Shown here: positions 51,138 to 62,900 of the stretch, piece by piece
Numbering within the stretch: position 1 is the stretch's first letter
Layout: every line of letters starts with the position of its first letter
Assembly (NCBI GenBank): GCA_028689655.1
Contig: JAQVCT010000002.1
Coordinates: 1 to 64,000 of the forward strand
Origin: Lachnospiraceae bacterium
Lineage (GTDB): Bacteria; Bacillota; Clostridia; Lachnospirales; Lachnospiraceae
DNA length: 64,000 bases
Reading direction: 5' to 3'
Made by a program: the position numbers and the translations under genes
Notes under the pieces: model-generated
What the model was told of the DNA's origin: nothing
The model's input: only the letters and a program-made list of their open reading frames with translations
Databases searched by the model: none

Positions 51138-53426
51138 TTATACACGGTTGTAGTTGATGAGGCATCCTTTGAGGATGATCTGGCGCTCCTCGTCGGTGAG
51201 TTCGCCCAGCTGCAGCGTAAATTCCTGTAATCCAGCTTCTTTTACTACATACGCTTTGATATCTGCCTGTTTCTCTTCCACCGCTTTTCTGATATTGGGA
51301 ATGAACAGATAGTCTTTATTTTTAAATGGCAGTTCTCCCTTTTTGATGAGGAATGGGAGCATACCCCAGTTGATCAGGTTAGAGCGATAACGCTTTGTAG
51401 CATATTCATTGGCTACATTCGCCCATCCGCCTAAGACTTTCTGGCAGGATGCTGCCTGTTCTCTGGCAGAGCCATCCCCTGGCTTCACCGCGAAAATGGT
51501 AGAGCCAAAGCCTGTATTTTCCTGTGTGACATCTGCAAATTGTTTCCTGATCGCTGCAAGTACCGGGGTTGCTGCCGGGTATGCAGTTTCCACATGCTCT
51601 CCTGCCTCCCTTGCTTTCTCCGCCACCTGGACTTCCTTGGCAAGTCCCACGTAAGCAGGATCTTTACGGGATAAGGTGAACTCCGCAAGTCCCAGAGGAT
51701 TGGAGCGATAGGAGGAGGTCTCACCGGACGGAATTAGTTCATCCGTGGTGGTCACAGGGTCATGAATCTCAGACACCACGCGGAGTACCAGGTTATCCGT
51801 CAGTGCACTCATGGCTGGCCAGTCCTTGATATTGGGCCCGAACTTCACTTCCACAGATTCATCAGCCACACCCTTGGAATCAAATACACGATTCTCATAG
51901 ATGGTCTTGTCAAAGAAGTATTTATATTTATTTAATGTGACATCAATGTCAGTTGCTGCTGTTAGAAAGCCTTTATTTGCAGCGGTAGCCGCGATGGATC
52001 TGGCATCCATCAGTGCGACGGAAGAGATCTGTCCATTCTGCAGCTTAGAACCCTCACGGTTCGGGAAGTTTCTGGTAGAATGTCTGATAGAGAATGCATT
52101 GTTGGCTGGAGTATCTCCCGCACCAAAGCATGGTCCACAGAATGCAGTTTTCAGGATCGCACCTGTTTCCAGTAAGGCTGCAGCACATCCATTTTTAATG
52201 AGTTCCATATAAATCGGTGTAGATGCCGGATATACGCTCAATGTAAATTCATTTGGCCCGATACTGGTTCCTTTTAAAATATCTGCTGCTGCACAGATAT
52301 TTTCAAATCCGCCACCGGCACAGCCAGCGATGATTCCTTGCTCTACATATAATTTACCGTCTACGATCTTGTCTGTTAATTTATAATCAACTGCACCGTC
52401 CAAGCTTACCAATGCTTTTTTCTCCACGTCATGAAGAATATCTGTCAGATTCTGATTCACTTCCTCGATGGTGTATACATTGCTGGGATGGAATGGCATA
52501 GCGATCATTGGTTTGATCTGGCTGAGATCAACACTGATCACACCATCATAATAGGTCACAGCTCCGGGATTCAGCTCTGCATAGTCCTCACTGCGTCCAT
52601 GGATATCATAAAATTCCTTAATATTGTCATCGGTTCTCCAGATGGAGGACAGGCAGGTGGTCTCTGTGGTCATAACATCGATACCGATTCTGAAATCAGC
52701 GCTCAGGTTAGATACCCCGGGTCCCACGAATTCCATGACTTTATTTTTCACATAGCCGTTGCCAAATACTGCACCGATAATTGCCAGAGCAACATCCTGA
52801 GGGCCCACCCCTTTCATGGGTTCTCCGGTCATATACACTGCCACCACGCCGGGCATATTGATATCATAGGTCTGGCTTAATAGCTGTTTTACCAACTCCG
52901 GTCCGCCTTCGCCCATTGCCATGGTTCCCAGAGCACCGTAACGGGTGTGGCTGTCAGATCCCAGGATCATCCTGCCGCCGCCAGCTAACATCTCACGGGC
53001 AAACTGGTGGATAACTGCCTGATGAGGCGGCACGTACATACCACCGTAACGCTTTGCACAGGTAAGTCCAAACACATGATCATCTTCATTGATCGTTCCT
53101 CCCACTGCACAGAGAGAGTTGTGACAGTTGGTCAGTACGTAAGGAATGGGAAATTTCTCCAGTCCTGACGCACGTGCCGTCTGGATGATACCTACAAACG
53201 TAATATCATGGGAAGTTAATTTATCAAACTTAATCTTTAACTTCTCCATATTCCCTGAAGTATTGTGTTTCTCTAAGATACTGTAAGCAATGGTGTTTTT
53301 TGCTGCCGTCTCTTTTGTAATTTCCTGTCCTGTTTTGCTTTTTATCGCCGCTGCTGCTTCTCCGTTGTCTGGAATCAGTTCTGTTCCATTGAGCAGGTAT
53401 GCACCTACATCTGATAAAGATATCAT
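51138..53426 (-). CDS. aconitase-family hydratase
   Basis: A 762-residue iron-sulphur dehydratase related to aconitase. The three 4Fe-4S cysteines are visible: one in [13 protein letters not shown] (about residue 98) or [10 protein letters not shown], and the CGPCFGAGD pair (about 430). Substrate-binding [20 protein letters not shown] and the swivel domain near [16 protein letters not shown] follow. It carries no separate IscU-like part. The ATG at 53426 has GGAGG eight bases upstream. The exact substrate (citrate, 2-methylisocitrate or other) is uncertain; clostridial hydratases of this shape are usually annotated as aconitate hydratases. Confidence 0.85.
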   Translation of the reverse strand: MISLSDVGAYLLNGTELIPDNGEAAAAIKSKTGQEITKETAAKNTIAYSILEKHNTSGNMEKLKIKFDKLTSHDITFVGIIQTARASGLEKFPIPYVLTNCHNSLCAVGGTINEDDHVFGLTCAKRYGGMYVPPHQAVIHQFAREMLAGGGRMILGSDSHTRYGALGTMAMGEGGPELVKQLLSQTYDINMPGVVAVYMTGEPMKGVGPQDVALAIIGAVFGNGYVKNKVMEFVGPGVSNLSADFRIGIDVMTTETTCLSSIWRTDDNIKEFYDIHGRSEDYAELNPGAVTYYDGVISVDLSQIKPMIAMPFHPSNVYTIEEVNQNLTDILHDVEKKALVSLDGAVDYKLTDKIVDGKLYVEQGIIAGCAGGGFENICAAADILKGTSIGPNEFTLSVYPASTPIYMELIKNGCAAALLETGAILKTAFCGPCFGAGDTPANNAFSIRHSTRNFPNREGSKLQNGQISSVALMDARSIAATAANKGFLTAATDIDVTLNKYKYFFDKTIYENRVFDSKGVADESVEVKFGPNIKDWPAMSALTDNLVLRVVSEIHDPVTTTDELIPSGETSSYRSNPLGLAEFTLSRKDPAYVGLAKEVQVAEKAREAGEHVETAYPAATPVLAAIRKQFADVTQENTGFGSTIFAVKPGDGSAREQAASCQKVLGGWANVANEYATKRYRSNLINWGMLPFLIKKGELPFKNKDYLFIPNIRKAVEEKQADIKAYVVKEAGLQEFTLQLGELTDEERQIILKGCLINYNRV

Positions 53427-53706
53427 GTTTTCATCCTCCAATTTTATCTTTCATAAATATTATCTTATATGTGTTCTTTCCATCCCAATCTCCATATCAC
53501 AACATATCTGCTGTCCCTGGAAATGGGTGCTTACATCTATCTGTTAATATAGCATAAATCCTTCTTTGATACAATCACTTTATCACGTTACAATATTCAA
53601 GTAACTGTACTCAATAACATAGAGAACTAAATTATTTTATTCACAAATTATTCTTCATAATCTTTAATATAGTTACCTGGAAAACCATAAAGTATCTCCT
53701 TAACGT

Positions 53707-53733
53707 AAAAAAGCTGAGCACAAGACTCAGCTT
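53707..53733 (-). terminator. terminator-like hairpin upstream of the hydratase gene
   Basis: On the minus strand AAGCTGAG pairs with CTCAGCTT around TCTTGTG, followed by TTTT. It lies 280 bases before the hydratase start and after the glgP terminator, so it would end a short transcript of its own or a hydratase leader. Confidence 0.65.
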
Positions 53734-53824
53734 GGTCCCCAATGTCACAAGGACTTTGGGCAACTCTGTTACATTCACTATATGTAAAATTTAATAATCA
53801 TGCAACAGTTTTTCTTTAAAAGAT

Positions 53825-53860
53825 AGAGGAAAATGATTATTACCAGTCATTTTCCTCTTT
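53825..53860 (-). terminator. terminator after glycogen phosphorylase
   Basis: AGAGGAAAATGA and TCATTTTCCTCT form a 12-bp stem, with T-rich flanks on the minus strand, 34 bases after the glgP stop. Confidence 0.75.
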
Positions 53861-53893
53861 TCTATATCTGTTTCTTCTTTACAGGATAACATT

Positions 53894-56389
53894 CTATTTA
53901 GCAAGTACTACTTTATCCAGATGCCAGATATCATCCACATATTGCTGGATGGTTCTGTCAGAGGTGAATTTACCGGAGCATGCTGTGTTCAATATCGCCA
54001 TCTTCGCCCAGCGTTTCTCATCTTTATAGGCTTCCTCCACGCGCTGCTGCGCTTCCACATAAGAGCGGAAATCCTTTAAGATAAAATAGGTATCTGCCTT
54101 TGAAGTGCACTGTGTATTCAATAAAGAATTATACAGCGGGCGGAACAGTTCTGTATCATTCTTCGAATAGGTTCCATTTACCAACTGCATAAGCACTTCA
54201 CGAATCTCTGGATCATTGTTAAAGATCTCTGTTGGGTAATATCCGCCATTGTTCTCATAATTGATCACTTCATCAGAGCTGAGACCAAAGATAAATGCGT
54301 TTTCTACACCCACTTCTTCCACGATTTCTACATTAGCACCATCCATGGTACCCAAGGTAGGTGCACCGTTCAGCATAAATTTCATATTACCGGTTCCGGA
54401 AGCCTCTTTACTTGCTGTGGAGATCTGCTCAGATACATCCGCTGCTGCAAAGATCCACTCCGCGTTGGATACACGGTAATCTTCAATAAATACCACTTTG
54501 ATTTTTCCATCAATACTGTTGTCGTTATTTATCACATCTGCCACAGAGTTGATCAGCTTGATAGTCAGCTTTGCATTCTGATATCCTGCTGCCGCTTTGG
54601 CACCAAAGATAAAAGTTCTTGGGAAAAAGTCTATCTCCGGATGTTTTTTTAATTCATTGTATAAATACATGATGTGAAGAATATTCAACAACTGACGTTT
54701 GTACTCATGAAGTCTCTTCACCTGCACATCGAAAATAGAACGTGGGTCTATTTCGATACCATTGTGCTCCATAATATATTTTGCAAGACGAACTTTGTTC
54801 TGATACTTGATATTCATAAATTCCTGCTGTGCCTTTGGATCATCCGCATAGAGTTTTAATTTACTGATCTTAGACAAATCGGTGATCCAGTCTGCACCAA
54901 TGTGATCTGTCACCCAGCCTGCCAGCAGTGGATTCCCGTGTAATAAGAATCTTCTCTGGGTAATACCATTGGTCTTATTATTGAATTTCTCCGGCATCAT
55001 CTCATAGAAATCTTTCAATTCCTGCTTTTTCAGAATCTCTGTATGAAGACGTGCTACACCATTGACAGAATATCCTGCAACAATTGCCAGATGTGCCATT
55101 TTCACCTGACCGTCATAGATAATTGCCATCTTCTGAATCTTATTCTGATCCCCAGGGTACTTACTCTGGATCTCAAGGATGAATCGGCGATTGATCTCTT
55201 CCACGATCTGATAAATACGAGGCAGTAATCTGGAGAATAACTCAATGGGCCATTTTTCCAGTGCTTCTGACATAATAGTATGGTTGGTGTAGGCACAGGT
55301 ATGTGACGTAATCTCCCAGGCCTCCTCCCACTCCAGGTTATACTCATCCATGAGAATTCTCATTAATTCTGCAACCGCTACCGTTGGATGGGTATCATTC
55401 ATCTGGAAGGTTACCTTTTCCGGTAATTTGTGGATATCATCATGTTTCTTCATATACTTGGAAATTGCTTCCTGAATGCTGGCAGAGATGAAGAAATACT
55501 GCTGTTTCAGGCGCAGCTCTTTTCCTGCATAATGATTATCATTTGGATACAATACTTCCACGATATTGCGGGCAAGATTCTCCTGTTCTACTGCTTTCTG
55601 ATAATCTCCTTTGTCAAAGGAATCCAGACGGAAGCATTCTACCGGCTCCGCATCCCAGATACGAAGGGTATTTACGATGCCATTGCCATATCCAACGATT
55701 GGCAGATCATAGGGAATTGCCCGCACAGACTGATAACCTTCCTGTTTGAAATGCTGTTTTCCCTTTTCATCGGTCTCCACTGTCACGTATCCACCAAAGT
55801 GAACCTCTTTTGCATACTCCGGTCTGCGAAGTTCAAATGGATTGGGCTCCTTCAGCCAGTCATCCGGCTGCTCGATCTGATAACCATCACGGATTTCCTG
55901 TTTGAACATACCGTATTTATAACGAATACCACAGCCATAAGCTGCATATCCCAATGTAGCAAGAGAATCTAAAAAGCACGCTGCCAGACGTCCAAGTCCA
56001 CCATTACCCAGGGCTGCATCTGGTTCCTGATCCTCCACCACGTTCAAATCTACGCCCAATTCATCCAGTGCTTCCTTTACTGCATCATAGGCACGCAAAT
56101 TGATAATATTATTGCCCAGTGCTCTGCCCATTAAGAATTCCATGGACATATAGTAAACGATTTTTGGATCTTTCTCGTCATATTCCTTCTGTGTTTTCAG
56201 CCAGTTATCTACCACAACATCCTTGATTGCCAGGGATACCGCCTGGAAGATCTGCTGCTGTGTAGCTTCCTCCATGGTCTTTCTGTATAGAGTCTTTACA
56301 TTATATAATACGCTCCTGATAAATAAATCCTTGTCAAATACAACATTCTGTTTTTTCTTATTAAGTACCATACTATCTTTAATTGCCAT
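53894..56389 (-). CDS. glgP: glycogen/starch phosphorylase
   Basis: PLP enzyme that releases glucose-1-phosphate from alpha-glucans. Family hallmarks are present: YMSMEFLMGRAL near residue 80, EPDAALGNGGLGRLAACFLDSLATL (glucose-binding region), NDTHPTVAVAELMR, and EASGTGNMKF with the PLP lysine (about residue 676) followed by GAPTLGTMDGANVEI. Length of 831 residues is typical for bacterial GlgP. It stands alone with its own terminator. Separate glycogen synthesis genes are not in the window. Confidence 0.97.
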   Translation of the reverse strand: MAIKDSMVLNKKKQNVVFDKDLFIRSVLYNVKTLYRKTMEEATQQQIFQAVSLAIKDVVVDNWLKTQKEYDEKDPKIVYYMSMEFLMGRALGNNIINLRAYDAVKEALDELGVDLNVVEDQEPDAALGNGGLGRLAACFLDSLATLGYAAYGCGIRYKYGMFKQEIRDGYQIEQPDDWLKEPNPFELRRPEYAKEVHFGGYVTVETDEKGKQHFKQEGYQSVRAIPYDLPIVGYGNGIVNTLRIWDAEPVECFRLDSFDKGDYQKAVEQENLARNIVEVLYPNDNHYAGKELRLKQQYFFISASIQEAISKYMKKHDDIHKLPEKVTFQMNDTHPTVAVAELMRILMDEYNLEWEEAWEITSHTCAYTNHTIMSEALEKWPIELFSRLLPRIYQIVEEINRRFILEIQSKYPGDQNKIQKMAIIYDGQVKMAHLAIVAGYSVNGVARLHTEILKKQELKDFYEMMPEKFNNKTNGITQRRFLLHGNPLLAGWVTDHIGADWITDLSKISKLKLYADDPKAQQEFMNIKYQNKVRLAKYIMEHNGIEIDPRSIFDVQVKRLHEYKRQLLNILHIMYLYNELKKHPEIDFFPRTFIFGAKAAAGYQNAKLTIKLINSVADVINNDNSIDGKIKVVFIEDYRVSNAEWIFAAADVSEQISTASKEASGTGNMKFMLNGAPTLGTMDGANVEIVEEVGVENAFIFGLSSDEVINYENNGGYYPTEIFNNDPEIREVLMQLVNGTYSKNDTELFRPLYNSLLNTQCTSKADTYFILKDFRSYVEAQQRVEEAYKDEKRWAKMAILNTACSGKFTSDRTIQQYVDDIWHLDKVVLAK

Positions 56390-56645
56390 AATAACTCCTC
56401 TCCTTTGTATAATTATGTAATATGGAATCCTTAAAATATCCCAATTTATCTATCATTATAACCCAACAGGACACAATTGCAAAGACAAAAGTTTGTAAAC
56501 TAATCTCCATAAAATAACCATTAATAAATTTTACAGTTACATTTCCTTCTCTGTCTGTTTCTCAGATGCTTCTCTGCACACTCCAACAGGATTTGAATAC
56601 TCTCTTCTATAGAATTGATATCGTACTTTATGGCTGGCTATTATT

Positions 56646-57395
56646 TTACTCAATTAATAACGCGGATATTTTATCTATCCTGTACTTCTTTTCTTCTGTT
56701 AACACATCATTACGAAACCCATGATATATATTTGCACGAGTTCTTGGGAATTGATAATACATACCTTTATACTTTGTATACAGACATCCCTCCACTTCAA
56801 CTGCCGTATCCAGTAATCTTTGTGCCTCATCATCACCCAGATCCATGATACTCACCATCATTCCTTTTCTTTCATAAGATTTCATACTGTGCTTTGGATT
56901 CGACTCGTACCTTCTAATTCCCAGGAATTCTTCAACTTCACTAATTTGATCTTTTTGGGCAAGATTATGTATGATTGCTTCCTCTTCTCCTATCTTTCCC
57001 ATCAATATGATTCCAGAAAAATAACTGTCACTTTCCACACTGATACAGACGTCACCATGCCGATATGCATATGTACACAGAGCAGACTCATATCCCTGCA
57101 TGGTAAACAATTCCACCCCTTCTTCATTTTCTATGGCATCAGCATTTTGTAATATTGTCAGCAACTGTCTTCGATCTTCTATTTCTGTAAATTCCTGCAA
57201 TAGCTGTATCCATTTATAATCCGGTGCAATTTCGAATTCCCTATCAATGTTTCCTACAATCAGTCCATGTATTTTCGTACATTTCTGACTTTTCAATATC
57301 CTGCATATATCCAGCCATTCTCTGACTGCTCCTATTGCCTGTCGTTTATTTGCAAAAGGATATCTAAATGAAATGTCGTTCATAACTGCATGCAT
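56646..57395 (-). CDS. third gene of the DUF262 cassette, unknown protein
   Basis: A 249-residue soluble protein, no family recognised. The N-terminal part (FANKRQAIGAVREWLDICRIL) looks helical; the middle (CISVESDSYFSGIILMGK) is beta-rich; the C-terminal part (KYKGMYYQFPRTRANIYHGF) is basic and aromatic. No metal or nucleotide motif is obvious. AGGAG precedes the ATG. It starts 21 bases after the stop of the DUF3696-type ATPase gene on the same strand, so it is almost surely in that operon. It could be the effector or a specificity subunit; both are guesses. Confidence 0.7.
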   Translation of the reverse strand: MHAVMNDISFRYPFANKRQAIGAVREWLDICRILKSQKCTKIHGLIVGNIDREFEIAPDYKWIQLLQEFTEIEDRRQLLTILQNADAIENEEGVELFTMQGYESALCTYAYRHGDVCISVESDSYFSGIILMGKIGEEEAIIHNLAQKDQISEVEEFLGIRRYESNPKHSMKSYERKGMMVSIMDLGDDEAQRLLDTAVEVEGCLYTKYKGMYYQFPRTRANIYHGFRNDVLTEEKKYRIDKISALLIE

Positions 57396-57416
57396 TTCCG
57401 TAATTCTCCTGTGTAC

Positions 57417-58508
57417 TTATATTAGATCCATTAATGCAACATCCCACTCATCAAAGAATCCTTTTGGCCATTTATCTATTCTTCCGTTCTCCAATATGTG
57501 CGGAGACACATACTTGTGCCTATAATTATCCTCCGCATCCTTATAAAAATAAAACAGTCCTACATTTTGTTTTTTTATCTGGTTATTTTTCACAGATAAC
57601 CTGACACCATTTAAAATATGATCACTGTGTGTCTCTACAATGATCTGCGCCCCAGATGCACCCGCTCTGGATATCAATTCTCCTAAGATTCTCTGTCCTC
57701 GCGGGTGGATATGTGCCTCCGGATTCTCAAGGATAATCACATCTCCCACATTTGCAGATACCAACGTAATAATAACAGGAAGCACGTAGGTCAGACCAAA
57801 GCCTACATTCACACATCTATATAAGTTGGTAGTATTCTCTCCCTCTACAAATTCATATCGAAGTTCTGAAAGATTCATCAGTTGATTTACATCTACCCGC
57901 ACTCTCACATCAGGTGAAATCTCCTGAAGCCACGCATTTACAACACTCAGTAAATTATGTTCTTCCATACTGTCTAAATAAATCTGTGTATTTTCTATAT
58001 CCGTCGAACCATACTCGCTCAGATATTGTAGCGAAAATTCTCCATTATTACCCCATTTGTGTTTTTGCAGTTCTGACTTATTCGTAATCCCATAGACCAT
58101 CTGAGGCTGAATCCTGTAGGCAGATAAATATGTGAACCTATCCTCAAACAACTCACATATTCCATCTCCACAGGCTTCATAATCCATTAGCCCCTGTTCA
58201 TTTGACTCTGCATCATATCCATACAAATACGTGCTTTTTCCACCATCATATTCCAGCTGGAAGCCAATCTGTTCCCGTGTCGCTTTCTCATAGAGTACAT
58301 CCTTACCAAGACCAAGCTGAACATACTCCCCTTTCAGTTGCAAGCCATTGGACGTCTTTGATTTTACGCTCTGTCTTAAAAGCAGCAATGCCTGTATCAA
58401 CGTTGACTTTCCCATACCATTAAGCCCTGTTAATATATTAACATTCTTCAGATTGCATTGGATTTCCTCAAAACATTTGAAATTTTTAAGTTTGATCTCT
58501 TTAATCAT
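57417..58508 (-). CDS. DUF3696-type ATPase (AAA_15/SMC-like) of the DUF262 cassette
   Basis: An ATPase of 363 residues of the RecF/SMC-like class. Walker A is LTGLNGMGKSTLIQALLL (about residues 27-44); the ABC-like signature and Walker B region are VSANVGDVIILENPEAHIHP (about 252-271), followed by SDHILNGVRLSVK. This pattern, with a short C-terminus (DKWPKGFFDEWD), is that of DUF3696-domain proteins. It overlaps the DUF262 gene by eight bases (ATGATTAA). Such ATPases are common in defence systems, where they sense phage products or DNA ends and pair with nucleases. Confidence 0.88.
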   Translation of the reverse strand: MIKEIKLKNFKCFEEIQCNLKNVNILTGLNGMGKSTLIQALLLLRQSVKSKTSNGLQLKGEYVQLGLGKDVLYEKATREQIGFQLEYDGGKSTYLYGYDAESNEQGLMDYEACGDGICELFEDRFTYLSAYRIQPQMVYGITNKSELQKHKWGNNGEFSLQYLSEYGSTDIENTQIYLDSMEEHNLLSVVNAWLQEISPDVRVRVDVNQLMNLSELRYEFVEGENTTNLYRCVNVGFGLTYVLPVIITLVSANVGDVIILENPEAHIHPRGQRILGELISRAGASGAQIIVETHSDHILNGVRLSVKNNQIKKQNVGLFYFYKDAEDNYRHKYVSPHILENGRIDKWPKGFFDEWDVALMDLI

Positions 58509-59766
58509 GTAAAATCCTCTCTAACATCTGTGTGTTCGCTTCTATACGTGATTCCAGCGAATATCTGTCACCGCCTTTTAGCCAGGTAGAAAAGTCTGTT
58601 CTCTGTAATAACTCCATAAATTTTTTTAATACAGTCTCTTTTCTATTGACCAGTTCTTTTCTCTGAGTTTTTTGTAATTTATGAATACAAATGCTCCATA
58701 GTTCAAAAATTGCTTTATTAACCGGACCTCGACGTTCTGACATATTCACTCGTCGGAATGTATATTTCCCGAAAATGTCAAAACATACATTCATTACTTC
58801 ATAGAAATCTTCTTCTATATATTTTAATTCTGTCTCTGAATAAGTATGGACAAGGGATAATGCTTCAATCAGATAACTGTCAATATTTCCTTTATATCTA
58901 TTATGATAGTCCAGTTCCGTAAATGCAATATATCTTGTAATATATTCTCTATCCAACATCCTATCCGGTTGAATTGTTCCTCCAGTAGCCTTGATGAAGC
59001 TTTCACTCTCCGCCATTCTACCAATAAATTTTGTCGCATTTCCCCGGTAAAGTGCATGGCGCATTTCCTGAGGTTCCAACTTCATTCCTGCAGTGTTGAT
59101 TCTTTTAAAAATATTATATACAACTTCACTTGGCGTATCCTTTTCAACTGTATATACATTAATCTGAGTCTCTCTGATTCTGCGATAATATTGCCTGGGT
59201 AAATCATCTATCCCTTTATCATGAAACTCTCGAAGATATTCCAGTCCACATAATTTAAAATTCTTTAATACTAGAAAATTGTTAAGCGTTGTCAATCGCT
59301 GCAGGCCATCAATTACTACCCACTTCCCTTCATCCGCAGCATTAAAATAAAACGTTGGCAACGGAATCTTTAACATCAGAGATTCTATTAACTGGCTTTG
59401 CTTCTCCAAATTCCATAAATTTGATTTACGCTGAAATTCTGGATTAAGATCAAATTCATCGTTACTCAATCTGTCTATCACATCCGATATGGTCATCACT
59501 CTATGAGAGATATTTACCTGAGCAGGAATATATTTCCAGGGCTCTGATGGCGATTTTTCCTCATATCCTTCATCACCTTCTGACTGATCAATAATAATAT
59601 TCTGTTTTCCAAGTTTCTGAATCAAGTCATGAATTTCTTCACCAGAAATATCTTTTTTCTTATCCATCAAAATATCCAGGATCAAGTTATAACTAATATG
59701 CATATCATTATTTTGGGCATATTCACATATTTGATTCAGTTTATCCTCATTTTTTGAATTACTCAT
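58501..59766 (-). CDS. DUF262 (GmrS/ParB-like) protein of the DUF262 cassette
   Basis: A 421-residue protein. The DUF262 domain (about 80-290) shows LSNDEFDLNPEFQRKSNLW, LMLKIPLPTFYF and VIDGLQRLTTLNNFL; the DGLQR motif is the nucleotide-binding/hydrolysing site known from type IV restriction enzymes such as GmrSD. The C-terminal half (about 290-421) is helical. ATG at 59766 has AGGGGCAGG upstream; the TTG further up is rejected. It is the first gene of the cassette, right after a terminator that ends ileS. Role in defence is inferred from the domain and neighbours. Confidence 0.88.
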   Translation of the reverse strand: MSNSKNEDKLNQICEYAQNNDMHISYNLILDILMDKKKDISGEEIHDLIQKLGKQNIIIDQSEGDEGYEEKSPSEPWKYIPAQVNISHRVMTISDVIDRLSNDEFDLNPEFQRKSNLWNLEKQSQLIESLMLKIPLPTFYFNAADEGKWVVIDGLQRLTTLNNFLVLKNFKLCGLEYLREFHDKGIDDLPRQYYRRIRETQINVYTVEKDTPSEVVYNIFKRINTAGMKLEPQEMRHALYRGNATKFIGRMAESESFIKATGGTIQPDRMLDREYITRYIAFTELDYHNRYKGNIDSYLIEALSLVHTYSETELKYIEEDFYEVMNVCFDIFGKYTFRRVNMSERRGPVNKAIFELWSICIHKLQKTQRKELVNRKETVLKKFMELLQRTDFSTWLKGGDRYSLESRIEANTQMLERILHD

Positions 59767-59822
59767 CTTTATAACCTGCCCCTCATTACCATAATCCTTC
59801 TTTTTCAAGAATCCTGTGTATT

Positions 59823-59862
59823 AAAATGAGCACAAACCGTGCTTGCATTTGTGCTCATTTTA
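59823..59862 (-). terminator. terminator after ileS
   Basis: AAAATGAGCACAAA and TTTGTGCTCATTTT form a 14-bp stem with T-rich ends on both strands. It separates ileS from the DUF262 cassette. Confidence 0.88.
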
Positions 59863-59940
59863 TCACATATTTTTCAGTTGCTCAACAAACAGCAGAAATG
59901 ATTACCGCTTTGTTCCTATTGTTTGTTTCTATTCATTCTT

Positions 59941-62900
59941 TTATCTGGAGATTCCCAAAGTCACATTCTCTCCGTTGACATTCCATTCCTTGGAAATATC
60001 AGTTGTCTCATTCATGACGAACTGATCTGCCAATACTTTCGTACCGATAGCAGTCTCATTCTTCTGCACCAGGTCAGCGATTCTGTCGTTGCCGCTCACA
60101 TAGACTTTGATGTGGTCTGTCACTTCAAAGTCAGCATCCTTACGCATGGTCTGGATCTTGCTGATGATCTCGTACACAAAGCCTTCCTCGATAAGTTCTT
60201 CGGTGAGGTTGGTATCCAGAACTACAGTGATGCCGTTGTAGGACTCTGATTCAAAGCCCTGCACCTGTGCTGCATCGATTAAGAGATCGTCTTTTTCCAG
60301 AACTTCTTCCACACCATCTAAGGTAATGGTAAGGGTTCCCTTTTCATTGATCTCATCCATGGACTTGTTGCCATCCAGGTTTGTCAGCACTTCTTTCAGT
60401 GCATTGAGCTGTTTGCCAAATCTTCTGCCCAGGGTCTTTAATTGAGGTTTGAAGTTATAGGATGTAAATGCGCGGACATCATCTGTAAATATTACGTCCT
60501 TTACATTCAGTTCATCCTCGATAATCTCGATATAAAATTCGGAGAGCTTTTTGTCTGAATTGTCAGTCTTTACATACATCTTGCCGATTGGCTGTCTGTT
60601 CTTGATGTTGGCAGTGTTACGTGCTGCACGTCCCAGAACAACAGTCTCCAACACGATCTCCATGTCCTCTTCCAGCTTCTTATCTACATGCGCCGGATCA
60701 GCCACCGGGAAATCACAGAGGTGAACACTCTCCGGAGCAGTCTTGTCAATGCTTCTCACCAGATTCTGGTAAATCTCTTCTGTCATAAATGGAATCATCG
60801 GTGCTGCTACCTTAGACACCGTAACAAGTGCTGTGTACAATGTCATATAGGCATTGATCTTATCCTGTTCCATTCCCTTTGCCCAGAAACGTTCACGGCC
60901 GCGGCGGACATACCAGTTACTCATATCATCCACAAATTCCTGCAATGCTCTGGCAGCCTCCGGGATTCTGTAGTTATTCAGGTTGTCATCCACGTCTGCG
61001 ATCAATGTATTTAATTTGGATAAGAGCCATTTATCCATAACAGGCAATTTATCATATTCTAATGCATATTTGGTGGCATCAAAGTTATCGATGTTGGCAT
61101 ATAATACGAAGAATGCGTAGGTATTCCACAGAGTACCCATGAATTTACGCTGTCCTTCCTGTACTGCCTTGCCATGGAATCTGTTGGGCAGCCATGGTGC
61201 AGAGTTGACGTAGAAATACCAGCGGATGGCATCTGCACCATAAGTCTCCAGTGCATCAAATGGATCTACGGCATTTCCTTTGGATTTGCTCATCTTCTGT
61301 CCGTTCTCATCCTGAACATGTCCCAGCACGATAACATTTTCATAAGGTGCTTTGTTGAATAACAGAGTAGACTCTGCCATCAGTGAGTAGAACCAGCCTC
61401 TGGTCTGATCCACTGCCTCTGAAATAAACTGTGCAGGGAACTGCTGTTCAAATAAGTCTTTATTTTCAAATGGATAATGGTGCTGTGCAAATGGCATTGC
61501 CCCTGAATCGAACCAGCAGTCGATTACTTCCGGTACACGCTTCATGGTCTTGCCACATTTTGGGCAGGTGCAGGTGATCTCATCGATATAAGGTCTGTGC
61601 AGTTCCACTGTCCTGGCAGCGGGGTTGCCGCTCATCTTCTCCAATTCCTCACGGGAGCCGATGGCTTCCTGATGTCCACAGTCTTCACACTCCCACACGT
61701 TCAGCGGTGTGCCCCAGTAGCGGTTACGGGAAACGCCCCAGTCCTGAATGTTCTCAAGCCAGTTTCCAAAACGTCCTTCACCGATGGACTCCGGAATCCA
61801 GTTTACCGTCTTATTATTGCGAACCAGGTCATCTTTTACAGCCGTCATCTTGATGAACCAGGATTCTCTTGCGTAGTAGATCAGCGGTGTATCACATCTC
61901 CAGCAGAATGGGTAATCATGCTCGAACTTCGGCGCATCGAAAAGTTTTCCCTCTTTATCCAGATCTTTCAATACTTCCGGGTCTGCCTTTTTCACGAATA
62001 ATCCAGCATATGGAGTCTCCGGTGTCATATCACCTTTTCCATCTACGAACTGTACGAAAGGAAGATCATATTTACGTCCCACATTGGCATCATCCTCACC
62101 AAAAGCAGGAGCAATATGAACGATACCGGTACCATCTGACATGGTAACATAATCGTCACAAGTGATATAGTGACCTTTTTTATGCTGTTTCTCGGCAATA
62201 TCTGCGGCACATTTGTAAAGTGCTTCGTACTCTTTATATTCCAGATCCTTACCAACATAAGTCTCTAATACTTCGTAAGCAGGCTTGTCTTCCTCTGCCA
62301 GTTTCCCCAATACTTTGTCCAGAAGTTCCTCTGCCATATAGTAAGTATAGCCATCAGCCGCCTTTACTTTACAGTAGGTCTCCTCCGGATTCACGCAGAG
62401 AGCCACATTGCTGGGAAGTGTCCAGGGTGTTGTGGTCCATGCCAGGAAATATGCATCCTCACCTACTACTTTAAAACGTACTACTGCAGAGCGTTCTTTC
62501 ACCGCTTTGTAGCCCTGTGCCACCTCATGAGAGGATAGCGGCGTTCCACAACGTGGACAGTAAGGAACGATCTTAAAGCCTTTGTAGAGTAATCCTTTGT
62601 CCCAAATCTCTTTTAAAGCCCACCACTCGGATTCAATATAATCATCATGATAGGTGACATATGGATTATCCATATCAGCCCAGAAACCAACCGTACCTGA
62701 GAAATCTTCCCACATGCCCTTATATTTCCATACGCTCTCCTTACATTTAGTAATGAAAGGATCCAGTCCGTATTCCTCGATCTGCTCTTTGCCATCCAGG
62801 CCCAGTAACTTCTCTACTTCCAGTTCTACAGGGAGACCATGGGTATCCCATCCGGCTTTTCTGGGAACCATATAGCCTTTCATGGTTCTGTATCTGGGAA

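Noticed and set aside
56390-56645. Possible gene or RNA between the DUF262 cassette and glgP
   Set aside because: AT-rich sequence with no frame, hairpin or tRNA-like fold that I can support.
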